This document shows, one piece after another, positions 24,799 through 34,350 of a DNA stretch of 64,000 nucleotides; position 1 is the first letter of the stretch; every line of letters starts with the position of its first letter. The translations under genes and the position numbers were made by a program. The stretch lies in the NCBI RefSeq assembly GCF_000702545.1, contig NZ_JNIO01000008.1, forward strand, positions 1,178,001-1,242,000, read 5' to 3'. Below the pieces are notes generated by a model, which saw only the letters and a list, made by a program, of their open reading frames with translations, had not been told where the DNA came from and made no database searches. Source of the stretch: Selenomonas sp. AB3002 (GTDB lineage Bacteria > Bacillota > Negativicutes > Selenomonadales > Selenomonadaceae).

Positions 24799-26276
24799 TT
24801 CCGCTCACCTCCCAAAAGCTCCAACTCCACATACTTCTCACCGTACAGCCACAGGGCCAGTTTCGTAAGCGGCCCCTGCACCGGCTGGTAGAACATAGGC
24901 TGGGAGCAGAAGACAAAATAATTTATCCGCTGGCTGAAATGGCTCAGCCGCCAGAAGCCAAAAGCAAAGCTGAGAAGGCCTGCCAGGAAGAAAGTGAAAC
25001 CATAGCTGTCCGGCCCCAGGAACCACAAGCCCAAGAGGCCCAGCACAAGATTGCTCAGGCAGAAGCAGGCAGAAATCCTCAGCACATCTTTCTGATAGTC
25101 AAAATAAACCATAAGAATATAAATCAGCTGCAACAGCCCCGTAAAGAAGGCTCCGAAAAGTATCACGTTGTACATATTCACCTGGGCATAAGTGATGCCC
25201 GCATTGCTCAGTATATAATTTCCCAGCACCAGGAACACCAAAGTAGACACCAGCTGGAACTCCACGATATGGCGTATTTCGAACCACAGGGTATGCAGAA
25301 GGTCTTTCCTGGCATCGTCAATCTCCCGGAAATTGCCCCGCTTGGTGATATGAGTGAAATACACATTGTACCGCTCATAGAAAGCCGTTTCCACAGATAC
25401 CACGAACAGCATCATCAGGGGCAGCACGGAAATAAAAGCGAAGAAGGTCACCACATCATACACCGGCGCAAAGCGGAAGGTCCCGCCAGCCACGGTGCTC
25501 CATGGCCCCTGCCAGATGATGATATTGGGCAGGAAGATGCCCAGCATATAGCCAAAGGAAATGAGGAACAGACGCCAATGCCTCTCCAGATAAGGCAGGA
25601 AGGCGAAGTTCTGCCCCTCCGGGGACAGGCCGAAGTAGTCCACAATATGCAGCAGGAACAGCAGCACCACTAAAGTCATGCCCACATCCACCGCCAGCAG
25701 GCCGCACTGTTCAGCCGGCAGCAGCTGCCAATGAAGGAAGGCCCAGGAGAGGAAAATGGCTAGCAGTACCCCCGTCAGATAGCTCAGCAGCAAGCCCTTG
25801 AACTTCTTCACAGCCGACAGATAGACACTCTCTGCCCAGGCCAGCAGCAACAGGGCAAAAAACAGATACGACAGGCACTTGGTCACGAAATCCAAAGGCT
25901 TGTCCCAGAAAAAGGCCAGCGAAACTGCCGCCCCCAGCACCGTCAGGATGGAGCCCAGACCAAAGAAGGAGGCGGTCACATCCTCATAATGATGCACTGA
26001 CAGGCAGTCAGCCAGGTATCTAGTAAGCACCATGGTAAAGCCGCTGGACAGTACCTGGGAAAAGACAAAGGCATACACCACCGCCCCCACGAAAATCTGC
26101 CCGGCTTCCTCCCCTATTTCGTAATAAGAGAACAGCATCTGCACAGCCAGCACCATGCCCGTCATCAGGGCAAAAGGTCCAGCAGTGATGATGGCAGAAT
26201 ACGAATAAGCCTTTACATGGCCCGTCATGGTTCTCGCCTGGAAAAGTTTCCTGAGTTCAAAACCTACCCCTGCCAT
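24795..26276 (-). CDS. pelG: PelG, polytopic membrane protein of Pel polysaccharide transport
   Basis: 493 residues with about twelve membrane helices and the PelG N-terminal signature MAGVGFELRKLF, then SYSAIITAGPFALMTG. PelG is a MOP-superfamily-like protein that, with PelD, PelE and PelF, forms the inner-membrane synthase/transport complex. It overlaps pelF by 13 nt at its start and the outer-membrane protein gene by 4 nt at its end, so translation is coupled on both sides. Confidence 0.95.
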   Translation of the reverse strand: MAGVGFELRKLFQARTMTGHVKAYSYSAIITAGPFALMTGMVLAVQMLFSYYEIGEEAGQIFVGAVVYAFVFSQVLSSGFTMVLTRYLADCLSVHHYEDVTASFFGLGSILTVLGAAVSLAFFWDKPLDFVTKCLSYLFFALLLLAWAESVYLSAVKKFKGLLLSYLTGVLLAIFLSWAFLHWQLLPAEQCGLLAVDVGMTLVVLLFLLHIVDYFGLSPEGQNFAFLPYLERHWRLFLISFGYMLGIFLPNIIIWQGPWSTVAGGTFRFAPVYDVVTFFAFISVLPLMMLFVVSVETAFYERYNVYFTHITKRGNFREIDDARKDLLHTLWFEIRHIVEFQLVSTLVFLVLGNYILSNAGITYAQVNMYNVILFGAFFTGLLQLIYILMVYFDYQKDVLRISACFCLSNLVLGLLGLWFLGPDSYGFTFFLAGLLSFAFGFWRLSHFSQRINYFVFCSQPMFYQPVQGPLTKLALWLYGEKYVELELLGGERK

Positions 26277-27703
26277 CTTGCTCCTGCCTCCCCGGCTTCC
26301 TTGTAAATCTGCTTGTAACTCTCTATGAATATGTCATAAGTATACATCCTGCATACCCGCTCGTAGCCAATGCGGGCCATTTCCCTGCGCAGCGGGTAAT
26401 TCCTGGCCAGCCGCAGTATTTCCCGGGACATGTCTTCAAAATCCATGGGCGCCACCACGGCTCCCGCAGTGCCCAGCTTGTCATCGGAAGCGCCGTAGAT
26501 AAGCTCCCGGCAGCAGCCCACATCCGTAGTGACGAAAGGCCTATGGGCCGCCTGCCCCTCCAGCACCGCCAGGGGCTGCCCCTCGCTGATGCTGGACAGC
26601 ACCATCAGGTCCATCCTGGGAAGATACTCTGTCACCTGCACGGAGCCGGTGAAATGGACATCTTCCATCTGCAGCATTTCCACCGTCTGCATACACAGGT
26701 CATAGTACTCCGGGGATTCTTCCACATTGCCCATGACATAGAGTTCCGCATCCGTCATTTCCTGCTTGACCAGGAAGAAAGCCCTCAGCAGCGTCACCAC
26801 ATCCTTGATGGGCACCACCCGCACTACTGCCCCAATGCGGAAAGGCCCATCATGGTCCTCCACTTCTGGTATGTCCTTGAAGCGCTCTAGGCGTATGCCA
26901 TTAGGCACTACTCCAATCTTGGCCGGGTCGCAGCCCAGATCCATTTCCACCTCCGCATTATGCTCAAAGAGGGTGTAGACCCTGTGAGCAGAGGTGTAGG
27001 ACAGCTTGGCCAGATTGTAGAAATACTGGATCCAGACAGACTTGAAATCGCCCTTGGCCCAGTCGCTCTTGATGATTTCTGCCTCCCGCTCCCGGGAATA
27101 GATGCCATGCTCCGTGATCAGAAATGGCTTGTGGTAGACTTCCGAAGCCAGCGCCCCAATGACGCCGCAATAACCCGTAGCCACGCTGTGGTACACATCC
27201 GCCTCGGGCAGTTCCTGCTGCAGCAAATAGAAAAGGGGCAGCAGCATGGAGCGAAGCGTCCAGAAAAACTCCGTAAAGGGCAGATAGCTGTACTTTTCCT
27301 CGTACACTCTCTGAATCACATCGAAGAAATCGCTGGTCATGAAAATCCCCAGCATGCCATTGAAGCGCCTGCCCCCGCGGAAGATGGAGGCCAATTCCTT
27401 GATGTCGATAGGCTTCTGTCCCACCACCAGATCATATAGCACCCGGCATTCCTCAGGCGTGAGCACATTTTCTTCCATGCCGTGGGATTTGAGCCCCAGG
27501 ATTTCGTCCAGGAATTCCTCCTGTATGCCCACCACATTCGGGGGGAACTTGTACTTGAAGCAGCCCCTGTCTTTCTCCTCTGCACCAATGGAGTAGAGGA
27601 AGAACTCATGCTCCGGCATGCCCGCCATGAGCATTTGCACCCAGGAAGAAACGCCCCCCACCACATATGGGTAAGAACCTTCCACCAGCAGGCAGATTCT
27701 CAT
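26264..27703 (-). CDS. pelF: PelF, cytosolic glycosyltransferase of Pel synthesis
   Basis: 479 residues from the ATG at 27703, set by GGAGGA 6 nt upstream and by a TGATG overlap with the stop of pelA. The N-terminus RICLLVEGSYPYVVGGVSSW is the family hallmark; the GT4 C-terminal half has VVRVVPIKDV and ISEGQPLAVLEGQ, which contains the E-x7-E pair. PelF uses a UDP-sugar to polymerise Pel at the cytoplasmic face. Confidence 0.96.
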   Translation of the reverse strand: MRICLLVEGSYPYVVGGVSSWVQMLMAGMPEHEFFLYSIGAEEKDRGCFKYKFPPNVVGIQEEFLDEILGLKSHGMEENVLTPEECRVLYDLVVGQKPIDIKELASIFRGGRRFNGMLGIFMTSDFFDVIQRVYEEKYSYLPFTEFFWTLRSMLLPLFYLLQQELPEADVYHSVATGYCGVIGALASEVYHKPFLITEHGIYSREREAEIIKSDWAKGDFKSVWIQYFYNLAKLSYTSAHRVYTLFEHNAEVEMDLGCDPAKIGVVPNGIRLERFKDIPEVEDHDGPFRIGAVVRVVPIKDVVTLLRAFFLVKQEMTDAELYVMGNVEESPEYYDLCMQTVEMLQMEDVHFTGSVQVTEYLPRMDLMVLSSISEGQPLAVLEGQAAHRPFVTTDVGCCRELIYGASDDKLGTAGAVVAPMDFEDMSREILRLARNYPLRREMARIGYERVCRMYTYDIFIESYKQIYKEAGEAGARWQG

Positions 27704-29523
27704 CAAGGCTCCTCCTTCCAATAAATCACGGACTTGGGCTCTGAAGCCTCCACAAGATAAGCTTCGTCGCCAATCTTCGTGACCTCCGCCCCCTCAGCAT
27801 GATCCAGCACCTTGCCGCTGCGCAGTATGAAGCGCAGAGGCTGACGGAAATTCCAGCAGGTGAGAACCAGCTTCTCCTTTGACCGCTCCACCCGGTAGTC
27901 CATATCCAGATAATCATCAAAGGCCAGAGCCGCCTCGGAAGCTGTCATGGGCTTCAACCAGCTGTAGCGGGTGGTGATTTCGCCCATGTACTTCTTGAAC
28001 CCCTCAGCCATATCCGCCCAAGTAAGATGGGCGCTTTCCTCGTAATAAAGCTCATCCGGGTGGACAAAATGGGAAAAGCAGCCCATGTAGTTCATCATGC
28101 TGATATCCTCGTAGAGGGCCTGGCCGTTTGGGGAGTACCCCGCCGTGGTGCGGGGCATCTCATAGAGGCCGTTCTTTCGCTCGTAGTCCTGGATATAGGC
28201 CCTGGAAGCGTAGGGACCATCAAAGAGTGAGGAAAAGATATCCACCTCCGGGAAGGCCTCCCGGATGGCCTCCTTGCCCTCGGGGCTGAGGATATCCGAA
28301 GGGGGCACATAACAGCGGAAATGGTACTGTGGATAGGCTTCCGTGATATAGCGGCGCAGTTCCTTCATCGCCTCCAGCATATCTGCCTGACTTTCCCAGG
28401 GCACATAGTCCAGATCATCCAGCTGATAGCTCTCTGGCGCCAAAGATTGGTGGTTGTAGCCGTGTATGCCCAGTTCCCCCCCCATATCCAAAAGCTCCCT
28501 GCCGTAGATGATGAGGTTGTCCCGGGCAGTGCGCCCCGTCAGAGGCTTGAAGGGTCCCTTCACCTGGTCGCCATAAGACTCGATGATCAGCCCCGTGTAC
28601 TTCAGGCCGAACTCTTCAGCGCATTCCCGCATGTAGGGCCACCAGACATTGCGGTAGAACTCCGGCGTGCTGACCCCCAGTTCCTCATAAATGCGGTCAA
28701 AGTATCCCTCCGGCACAGGCGCAGGGAAATCGTCGATATAAAAGACCTTGTAGCCTAACACAGGATAGATAGTGTCCTCCCCGCAGTGGTTGATCAGGGA
28801 AATCAACAGGCCGATATTGGTCTTGTCATCCCGGACAATGCCGTCAAAGACATAGTATTTCCCCTGCCCCAGCTTTTTCTCCCACAACAGCGGCTCCCCT
28901 TCATAAGAAGCTATATGCACAGCGGCCTCCGGCTCCAGCTCCACCAGTGTGGTATTGCTGCTGTAGGCCGTATCCCCAAAGGCATAGCCCTTGCCCCCCA
29001 CCAGGAAATCCGTGGGCAGACTGATTCCCTTCACATCCCCCTCCCCCCGCAGAGCTTTGATGCCTATGGGGGCCAGATAGGCAGGAGTCAGGCCGCCGTC
29101 ATTAATGCTCTCAGGCCGCATCATGCACACAGCTGTGCCGCCCTTTTCCACATAGGACCTGATTTTGTCCCAGGATGCTACCTTATCAAGATACCCGGTG
29201 GCAATCAGCACACCGCGGTAAGAGGAGAAATCCTCCAAACTGCTGTCCTCAGCCAGAGCGTAATAATGATCCTTCTTCTCCTGATCCAGCAGCCACTCCA
29301 GACGGTGACGGGCAAAGACGCTGGACACATCGTGATTGTCGTAGATGATGAGATACCTGTCCCTGCTGCTCTCCTGCACCCCATCATTCTCCAGCTGGGG
29401 CAGCCGGGGCAGGATGTTGGTCTCACCGCCGAACTTCAGGAAGCCGTCCATCCTGATGAACTGAAAGAAGGCCGCCAGCAGGGACACCAGCACACATAGC
29501 AGTACAATATACCGCTTATCCAA
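27703..29523 (-). CDS. pelA: PelA-type polysaccharide deacetylase (DUF2194-like), membrane-anchored
   Basis: 606 residues. One N-terminal membrane helix (YIVLLCVLVSLLAAFF) anchors the protein outside the membrane. Residues 60-250 resemble a glutamine-amidotransferase-like Rossmann region. The deacetylase domain follows: FYIDDFPAPVP near 285 with the catalytic/metal Asp pair, GIHGYNHQSL near 370 with the metal His residues, and CYVPPSD. A C-terminal beta-domain closes the chain. It lacks the hydrolase domain of proteobacterial PelA, as in Gram-positive pel operons. It should remove acetyl groups from GalNAc. Overlaps pelE by 8 nt. Confidence 0.86.
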   Translation of the reverse strand: MDKRYIVLLCVLVSLLAAFFQFIRMDGFLKFGGETNILPRLPQLENDGVQESSRDRYLIIYDNHDVSSVFARHRLEWLLDQEKKDHYYALAEDSSLEDFSSYRGVLIATGYLDKVASWDKIRSYVEKGGTAVCMMRPESINDGGLTPAYLAPIGIKALRGEGDVKGISLPTDFLVGGKGYAFGDTAYSSNTTLVELEPEAAVHIASYEGEPLLWEKKLGQGKYYVFDGIVRDDKTNIGLLISLINHCGEDTIYPVLGYKVFYIDDFPAPVPEGYFDRIYEELGVSTPEFYRNVWWPYMRECAEEFGLKYTGLIIESYGDQVKGPFKPLTGRTARDNLIIYGRELLDMGGELGIHGYNHQSLAPESYQLDDLDYVPWESQADMLEAMKELRRYITEAYPQYHFRCYVPPSDILSPEGKEAIREAFPEVDIFSSLFDGPYASRAYIQDYERKNGLYEMPRTTAGYSPNGQALYEDISMMNYMGCFSHFVHPDELYYEESAHLTWADMAEGFKKYMGEITTRYSWLKPMTASEAALAFDDYLDMDYRVERSKEKLVLTCWNFRQPLRFILRSGKVLDHAEGAEVTKIGDEAYLVEASEPKSVIYWKEEP

Positions 29524-30421
29524 CTCTTGCCGCCCCCTTATCCCAGAATCGAATCACCCTCAGAGCCTCCGGAGAAAGCTCTATGGGCAGCGCCTTGAGT
29601 TTTTTCAGGCACTCCTGCAATTTGTCCGGCTTCTTCCAGGCCACGTAAAGAGAAATAAAGCTAAGATACGGTTCCTCTGCCCGAGGATGCCTGTCCAGGA
29701 AATCCTCACAGACCTGCTCAGCCCCGGGGTAGTCCGGCAGCTGCAGCAGCTGCTCCACTTCCTCCTGATAGTATTCCTTATTATCCGCCGCCAGCCTGGT
29801 AAGCCTGTCCAGAATGCCCACATATAGCTCCTGCTTCTTCCGCCAGGTCACATGGTCTATGAAATTCTTGTTGCCCATGTATTCCTTCAGCAGCCCAGCA
29901 TACTCCTGCAGCAGAGGCAGATCCTCCTGCTGCTCACCCTTCAGCACCTTGGTCTCACGGTCAAAAAGCTCTCCTTCCAGATTCTCCATGCGGGATGTGA
30001 GCATGGACACGGCATAGTAGGCAATCTCCCTGTCCTTGTCGTGCATGGCCATGCGCAGGATCTGCTGGTTCTCCACCAGGGACTGCTTGATGCTCTCCGT
30101 GAAGAAATGGCGCTTCTGCAGCTTGTCCTCCACCAGAAAGGCATCATTCAGGGGCACCACATCCTTTTGCACCGGCACCCCAATGAAGAAAGCTTCCCCC
30201 ATTTCCTCCTCCTCAGCCTCGTGGAGATCCCAGAGCCTCAGGATACTGCCTGCCAGCTTGAACAGGCAAAGTATGACCAGCCCCGCTACAGGCACACAAA
30301 GGACAATAACTGCCTCTGAAAAAGCTCTCAGCCTGGTCTTGCCCTTCAAGTCCAAAAGCAGGAAGAGCCCTGTTGCCAGCAAATGCGCCAGCAGGAATAT
30401 TTTCCAGTCCAGCCCCGTCAT
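29516..30421 (-). CDS. pelE: PelE-like membrane protein with TPR-like tail
   Basis: 301 residues from the ATG at 30421, which shares its A with the pelD stop codon (TGATG). Two membrane helices occupy residues 8-60 (IFLLAHLLATGLFLLLDL and VIVLCVPVAGLVILCLF). The rest is soluble and helical, ending in TPR-like repeats (DFLDRHPRAEEPYLSFISLY). PelE binds PelD through such a region and is needed for the synthase complex. Sequence identity is low, so the call rests on topology and position between pelD and pelA. Confidence 0.8.
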   Translation of the reverse strand: MTGLDWKIFLLAHLLATGLFLLLDLKGKTRLRAFSEAVIVLCVPVAGLVILCLFKLAGSILRLWDLHEAEEEEMGEAFFIGVPVQKDVVPLNDAFLVEDKLQKRHFFTESIKQSLVENQQILRMAMHDKDREIAYYAVSMLTSRMENLEGELFDRETKVLKGEQQEDLPLLQEYAGLLKEYMGNKNFIDHVTWRKKQELYVGILDRLTRLAADNKEYYQEEVEQLLQLPDYPGAEQVCEDFLDRHPRAEEPYLSFISLYVAWKKPDKLQECLKKLKALPIELSPEALRVIRFWDKGAARVG

Positions 30422-32460
30422 CAAAGCATCTTCTCCTCCCGCACTGCCGTGACACCTTCCCTGGCCAAACGCTCCATCACCATATTGCAGACCTTCTCAT
30501 CCGCATCAGGCAGCAGGATGTATATCCCCCCCTGATGCTCGCCTAAGAAGTCCTCGTTCCTGGTCACCTTGCCGCAAATGCTGTCCAATTCTTCGCAGCT
30601 GCGGCCTTCCCGGGAAACTTTCAAGATGCCAAGGGGCATTTCCCCCTGCAGCCTGCGGCGTTCCATAAGCTCCTGCAATATTTCCCTGAAAGCTTCCTCC
30701 CGCAGGATCCTGGTGCCACTGTAGTAGCGCTTATCCTGGGCCTCGGCTTCATACTGATAGGCTCTGCCCATGGAGGCAGAAATCAGCCGCATAGTGATGG
30801 AGAACAGGTTCTGATGATAGAGGCTCCACTTGTTGAAGTCCAGTCCAAAGAGCTCCACCACCCCGATAGCCTCCCCCTGATAGAGGATAGGGGCCGCCAG
30901 ATCTGGCGTATCCTTCACCAGTTCCCGATTGACGTAGACATTTTTCTCCGCAATCAGGTTCTTCAGATAATCATGCTCTTCCACTCTCAGCGACCTCGGC
31001 TGCTGAAAGGCAAGGCGCCCCTTCCTCACCTTCTGCCTCAGGTAGTATCCATCTTTGCTGAGGACATAGACGGCAATATCTTCAACCCCCATGACCTGGG
31101 TGGTAACTCCGGCGGCCTGGGTGAAAAGATTCTCTGTTGCTACACTGTCCAGGGAACGGATGATCCTGTACAAGCGGCCTATGCTGTCATCGGAATTCAC
31201 AATCTGGCGATAAAGCCTGTCCTTCACCACTACGCACTCATCGTAAAGAGAGCGCAGGAAATCATAGCGCTCCCGGGCCTGCTCCGCATGCCACTCATTG
31301 CTCTGCCTCTCAAAAGCCCTGGCATCGGCAAAGTAGCCGGTAACGACCGCCACGAAAAGATAGGCCACAAAGTGCAGCAGATGCTCAGGCATATACATGA
31401 GCGCCACTGCATTTGCTCCTGCCCTGAGAAGCACGCCCAAAAGTATGACAGAAGAAAACACCATGGCAATCAGGGACTGGCCTTTGCCGTAGAGTATGCC
31501 CATAGCTCCGATATAGGCAAAATTCAGGTCAAAGTAGACGGCAGGATTGACAGTAGTGCCGCCTTGGAAATAGGCAACGATGACCATCAGCAGGGCACCG
31601 GCAAGATTTTCCGCATAGGGAACTAATTTTTCCTTCCATCCCCGCAGCTGATTGATGCGCCTGTCCCGACGGGCTGACCTTTGCCACGACTCGCCCTCAT
31701 CCTGCAGTGCCTCATAGGCCATGGCCAGTCCGTCCTTCAGGCTGTACCTGGGACTCCAGCCGATTTCTGCCCGCACCAGGCTGCTGTCTGGCAGCCTGCC
31801 TCCGAAGGAAGCCTCACTTACAGACAAGCTTAAGGGCTTTCCCGTCACCTCTCCGATGGTTCTGGCCAGTTCTTTGGCGCTGACGGGCTGGCCGGTGACG
31901 ATATCCAGCGACTCCCCTGCAAAATCACGGGCGATGGTCCTGAAGATGGCATAAGCCCCATCATCCGCATAGAGGAACTCCCTCTTCTCCTCTGTTTCCA
32001 TGAAGCCCGTACGGCTCTCTCCCCGCTGGGATGCTTCCAGCCAGTCAGCTGCCAGCCCGTCCTCCGGCGCAGCTCCCGGACCATAGACTTCCGGCAGGCG
32101 CAGGAAGGAAACCGTCATCTCGCCCCCCCGCCAGGCGGAAGCGATCTTCTCTGACAGCTCCAACCGTGCCTCAGGCATTTCCAGGGATTCAAGCAGGTAA
32201 AACCGCCTCACACCATGCTCACGGCACATGGCCAGTATTTCATTCAATTCAGGCGCCCAGGACTTTGGCTCCGCCTGACTGTCCAGCACATAAAGCACCA
32301 CAGGCACATTATGGATGCGGAAGACTTCCTCCGGAGCTGGGAAATCCTTTGTCAGGACGTAAAAATCCCAGCCCTCCTTGGCAAAGAGCCGCTGCAGGGT
32401 ATCCTGCCAGAAAACCTGCCTGCCCGTCAGCAGCACCTTTTCATTCAGCTTGCCTGCCAC
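30421..32460 (-). CDS. pelD: PelD, c-di-GMP receptor with N-terminal SDR-like domain
   Basis: 679 residues. Residues 1-265 look like an epimerase/SDR domain (VSFLRLPEVYGPG, EFLYADDGAYAIF) whose Gly-rich NAD loop and Tyr-x3-Lys pair are lost. About four membrane helices follow (285-395), then a GAF domain (about 430-575) and a GGDEF-like domain. RNED at 634-637 is the RxxD inhibitory site that binds c-di-GMP, while the catalytic GGDEF position (643-647) reads QGGIY, so it should sense and not make c-di-GMP. GTG start at 32460, 23 bp after holA. Confidence 0.92.
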   Translation of the reverse strand: MAGKLNEKVLLTGRQVFWQDTLQRLFAKEGWDFYVLTKDFPAPEEVFRIHNVPVVLYVLDSQAEPKSWAPELNEILAMCREHGVRRFYLLESLEMPEARLELSEKIASAWRGGEMTVSFLRLPEVYGPGAAPEDGLAADWLEASQRGESRTGFMETEEKREFLYADDGAYAIFRTIARDFAGESLDIVTGQPVSAKELARTIGEVTGKPLSLSVSEASFGGRLPDSSLVRAEIGWSPRYSLKDGLAMAYEALQDEGESWQRSARRDRRINQLRGWKEKLVPYAENLAGALLMVIVAYFQGGTTVNPAVYFDLNFAYIGAMGILYGKGQSLIAMVFSSVILLGVLLRAGANAVALMYMPEHLLHFVAYLFVAVVTGYFADARAFERQSNEWHAEQARERYDFLRSLYDECVVVKDRLYRQIVNSDDSIGRLYRIIRSLDSVATENLFTQAAGVTTQVMGVEDIAVYVLSKDGYYLRQKVRKGRLAFQQPRSLRVEEHDYLKNLIAEKNVYVNRELVKDTPDLAAPILYQGEAIGVVELFGLDFNKWSLYHQNLFSITMRLISASMGRAYQYEAEAQDKRYYSGTRILREEAFREILQELMERRRLQGEMPLGILKVSREGRSCEELDSICGKVTRNEDFLGEHQGGIYILLPDADEKVCNMVMERLAREGVTAVREEKML

Positions 32461-32483
32461 AAAAATTCAACCCCATTCTGCTT

Positions 32484-33524
32484 TCAAGACCTCTGCCTTT
32501 GGCAGAGGAGAATAATGGCGTGTTCCAAAACTTCCTCTCCGGCCTGCCCCGTCTTGAGCTTGTAATCCGCATCAATAAGCTCCAGCATGGCAGCCTTCAA
32601 TACCTTTTCCGGGAACTTCTCTGCCGCCTGCCCCAGCTTTTCAGCAATATAGGGATTCAGCTCCAGAGGACCAGCCAGCGCCTTGCCCCTTATTCCCTGT
32701 GCCATCAGCTCCCTGGCCTGCCACAGCTGCCTCACATGGCGGGTAAGCAGAGCCAATATGACCGTGAAATATGTGCCCTCCAGCAGCTGCCGCTTCAAGA
32801 GTGACAACGCCTTGCCTGCCTGACGGCTGCTCACTGCATCCAGCAGGGCGAAATTGGAAATCTCCGGCAGGGAGGCAAAGACCTGCTTCAAATCAGCCAG
32901 GGCAATGCGCCGCTCCTGAGTATACATGGAAAGTTTGTCAAACTCCTGATCCAGGAATTCCAGGGAGATAGGCTGCATGAGGCTCACTGCCCCGTGGAAG
33001 TAAGCGGCAGCCTCCGGAGCAAGCTCCTTCTTTATCTCATGGAGCTTGCCCCGCAGCCATTCGTCAATATTCCAGGCCCGCACAGGCTCTGCCTCCAGCA
33101 CCAGCCCATATTTTTCTGCCAGCTTGCAGATTTTCTTCCGCTTGTCTGCCTTTTCCCGGGAAGTAAAAATCACATAGCTATAGGGAGGCATATCCGCAAA
33201 GAGAGCCATAAGCTTTTCCAGCTGCTTTTCTCTTTCCTTGCTACCCTCTGCCTTGACGGCCCTGAAAAGGGCTGTATCCTGCACCCAGATGACGTTCTTA
33301 TCCGCAAAAAAAGGCGCTGTCTCAATATTGCCCATAAGCACATCAAGGCCTGTATCTCCGGATAGTTTCTGCACAGCTTCGGCAGAATCCTCCTTGTCCA
33401 CCCCCAGCCGCCGCAAAATGGCCCGGCAGGCTCTGTCCACATAGTACCTTTCTTCACCTGCCAGCAGAAAAATATGAGGCAGCTCTGCCCCCTGCAGCCT
33501 GCCCATGAAGTCCACATATTTCAT
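32484..33524 (-). CDS. holA: DNA polymerase III subunit delta
   Basis: 346 residues, the normal size of HolA. It begins with FLLAGEERYYVDRACRAIL, the degenerate AAA+ start of the clamp-loader delta subunit, and has the helical C-terminal domain (FALLDAVSSRQAGKALSLLKRQL). Delta opens the beta clamp for loading at primers. It overlaps tcdA by 4 nt and precedes pelD by only 23 bp with no terminator, so pel may be transcribed from a promoter upstream of tcdA-holA. Confidence 0.95.
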   Translation of the reverse strand: MKYVDFMGRLQGAELPHIFLLAGEERYYVDRACRAILRRLGVDKEDSAEAVQKLSGDTGLDVLMGNIETAPFFADKNVIWVQDTALFRAVKAEGSKEREKQLEKLMALFADMPPYSYVIFTSREKADKRKKICKLAEKYGLVLEAEPVRAWNIDEWLRGKLHEIKKELAPEAAAYFHGAVSLMQPISLEFLDQEFDKLSMYTQERRIALADLKQVFASLPEISNFALLDAVSSRQAGKALSLLKRQLLEGTYFTVILALLTRHVRQLWQARELMAQGIRGKALAGPLELNPYIAEKLGQAAEKFPEKVLKAAMLELIDADYKLKTGQAGEEVLEHAIILLCQRQRS

Positions 33525-34267
33525 CGGGAAGTCCTCTCCATTCCCAACAGATCCCGCACCACTTCACCTGCTATAATCAGTCCTGCCACAGAAGGCACAA
33601 AAGAAATGCTGCCGGGAACAGCACGGCGGGGAGTGCCATCCGGATTTTCCCCGGGCGCACTCACAGGGAGGGGCTGCTCCCGGGAGTATACCACTTTCAG
33701 CCCTTTGACACCCTTTTCCTTCAGCTTTTTCCTCAGGACCCGGGCCAAAGGATCCACACTGGTGTCGTAAATGTCTGCCACTTCGAAGCGGGTAGGGTCC
33801 AGTTTATTTCCCGTGCCCATGCTGGCTATCAAGGGAATGCCACGTCGCTCACACTGGCAGGCCAGGTCAATCTTCGCTGTGATGGTATCGATGGCATCCA
33901 CCACATAGGAAATCTCTCCCGCCTCTGCAAAAAACTCCTCAGCCTTCTCCGGCAGGTAGAACATTTCCCTGGTTTCCACCCTGGCTGCAGGATTGATATC
34001 CCTCAGGCGCTCTGCCACTACTTCAGTCTTCAGACGTCCCACCGTAGAGGCCAGAGCAGGCAGCTGGCGGTTGCGGTTGGAAATACTCACTGTATCATTG
34101 TCCACCAGAAGGAAGCTGCCAATACCTGCACGTGCCAATCCCTCTGCCACATAAGAACCTACGCCTCCCAGACCAAAGAGCAGGACCCTGGCTTCGCTGA
34201 GTTTCCGCAAGCCATCCCTTCCCACCAACAGTTCCAAACGTGAAAATTCATGTACTTCTTCGCTCAT
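33521..34267 (-). CDS. tcdA: tRNA threonylcarbamoyladenosine dehydratase (TcdA/ThiF-like)
   Basis: 248 residues of the E1-like ThiF fold. The nucleotide loop is LLFGLGGVGSYVAEGLAR, followed by NRNRQLPA with the conserved Arg. A ProThr-poor C-terminal region ends PSVAGLIIAGEVVRDLLG. TcdA dehydrates t6A37 of tRNA to the cyclic form using ATP. The ATG at 34267 has GGAGG 5 nt upstream. First gene of a unit with holA. Confidence 0.93.
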   Translation of the reverse strand: MSEEVHEFSRLELLVGRDGLRKLSEARVLLFGLGGVGSYVAEGLARAGIGSFLLVDNDTVSISNRNRQLPALASTVGRLKTEVVAERLRDINPAARVETREMFYLPEKAEEFFAEAGEISYVVDAIDTITAKIDLACQCERRGIPLIASMGTGNKLDPTRFEVADIYDTSVDPLARVLRKKLKEKGVKGLKVVYSREQPLPVSAPGENPDGTPRRAVPGSISFVPSVAGLIIAGEVVRDLLGMERTSR

Positions 34268-34350
34268 AAAGGCCTCCTGAAACCCTCAACTAGAAAAGAC
34301 GGCAGCCGGGCGGCCGCCGCCAAAGATGCAACAGACAAGCATCAACTTCA

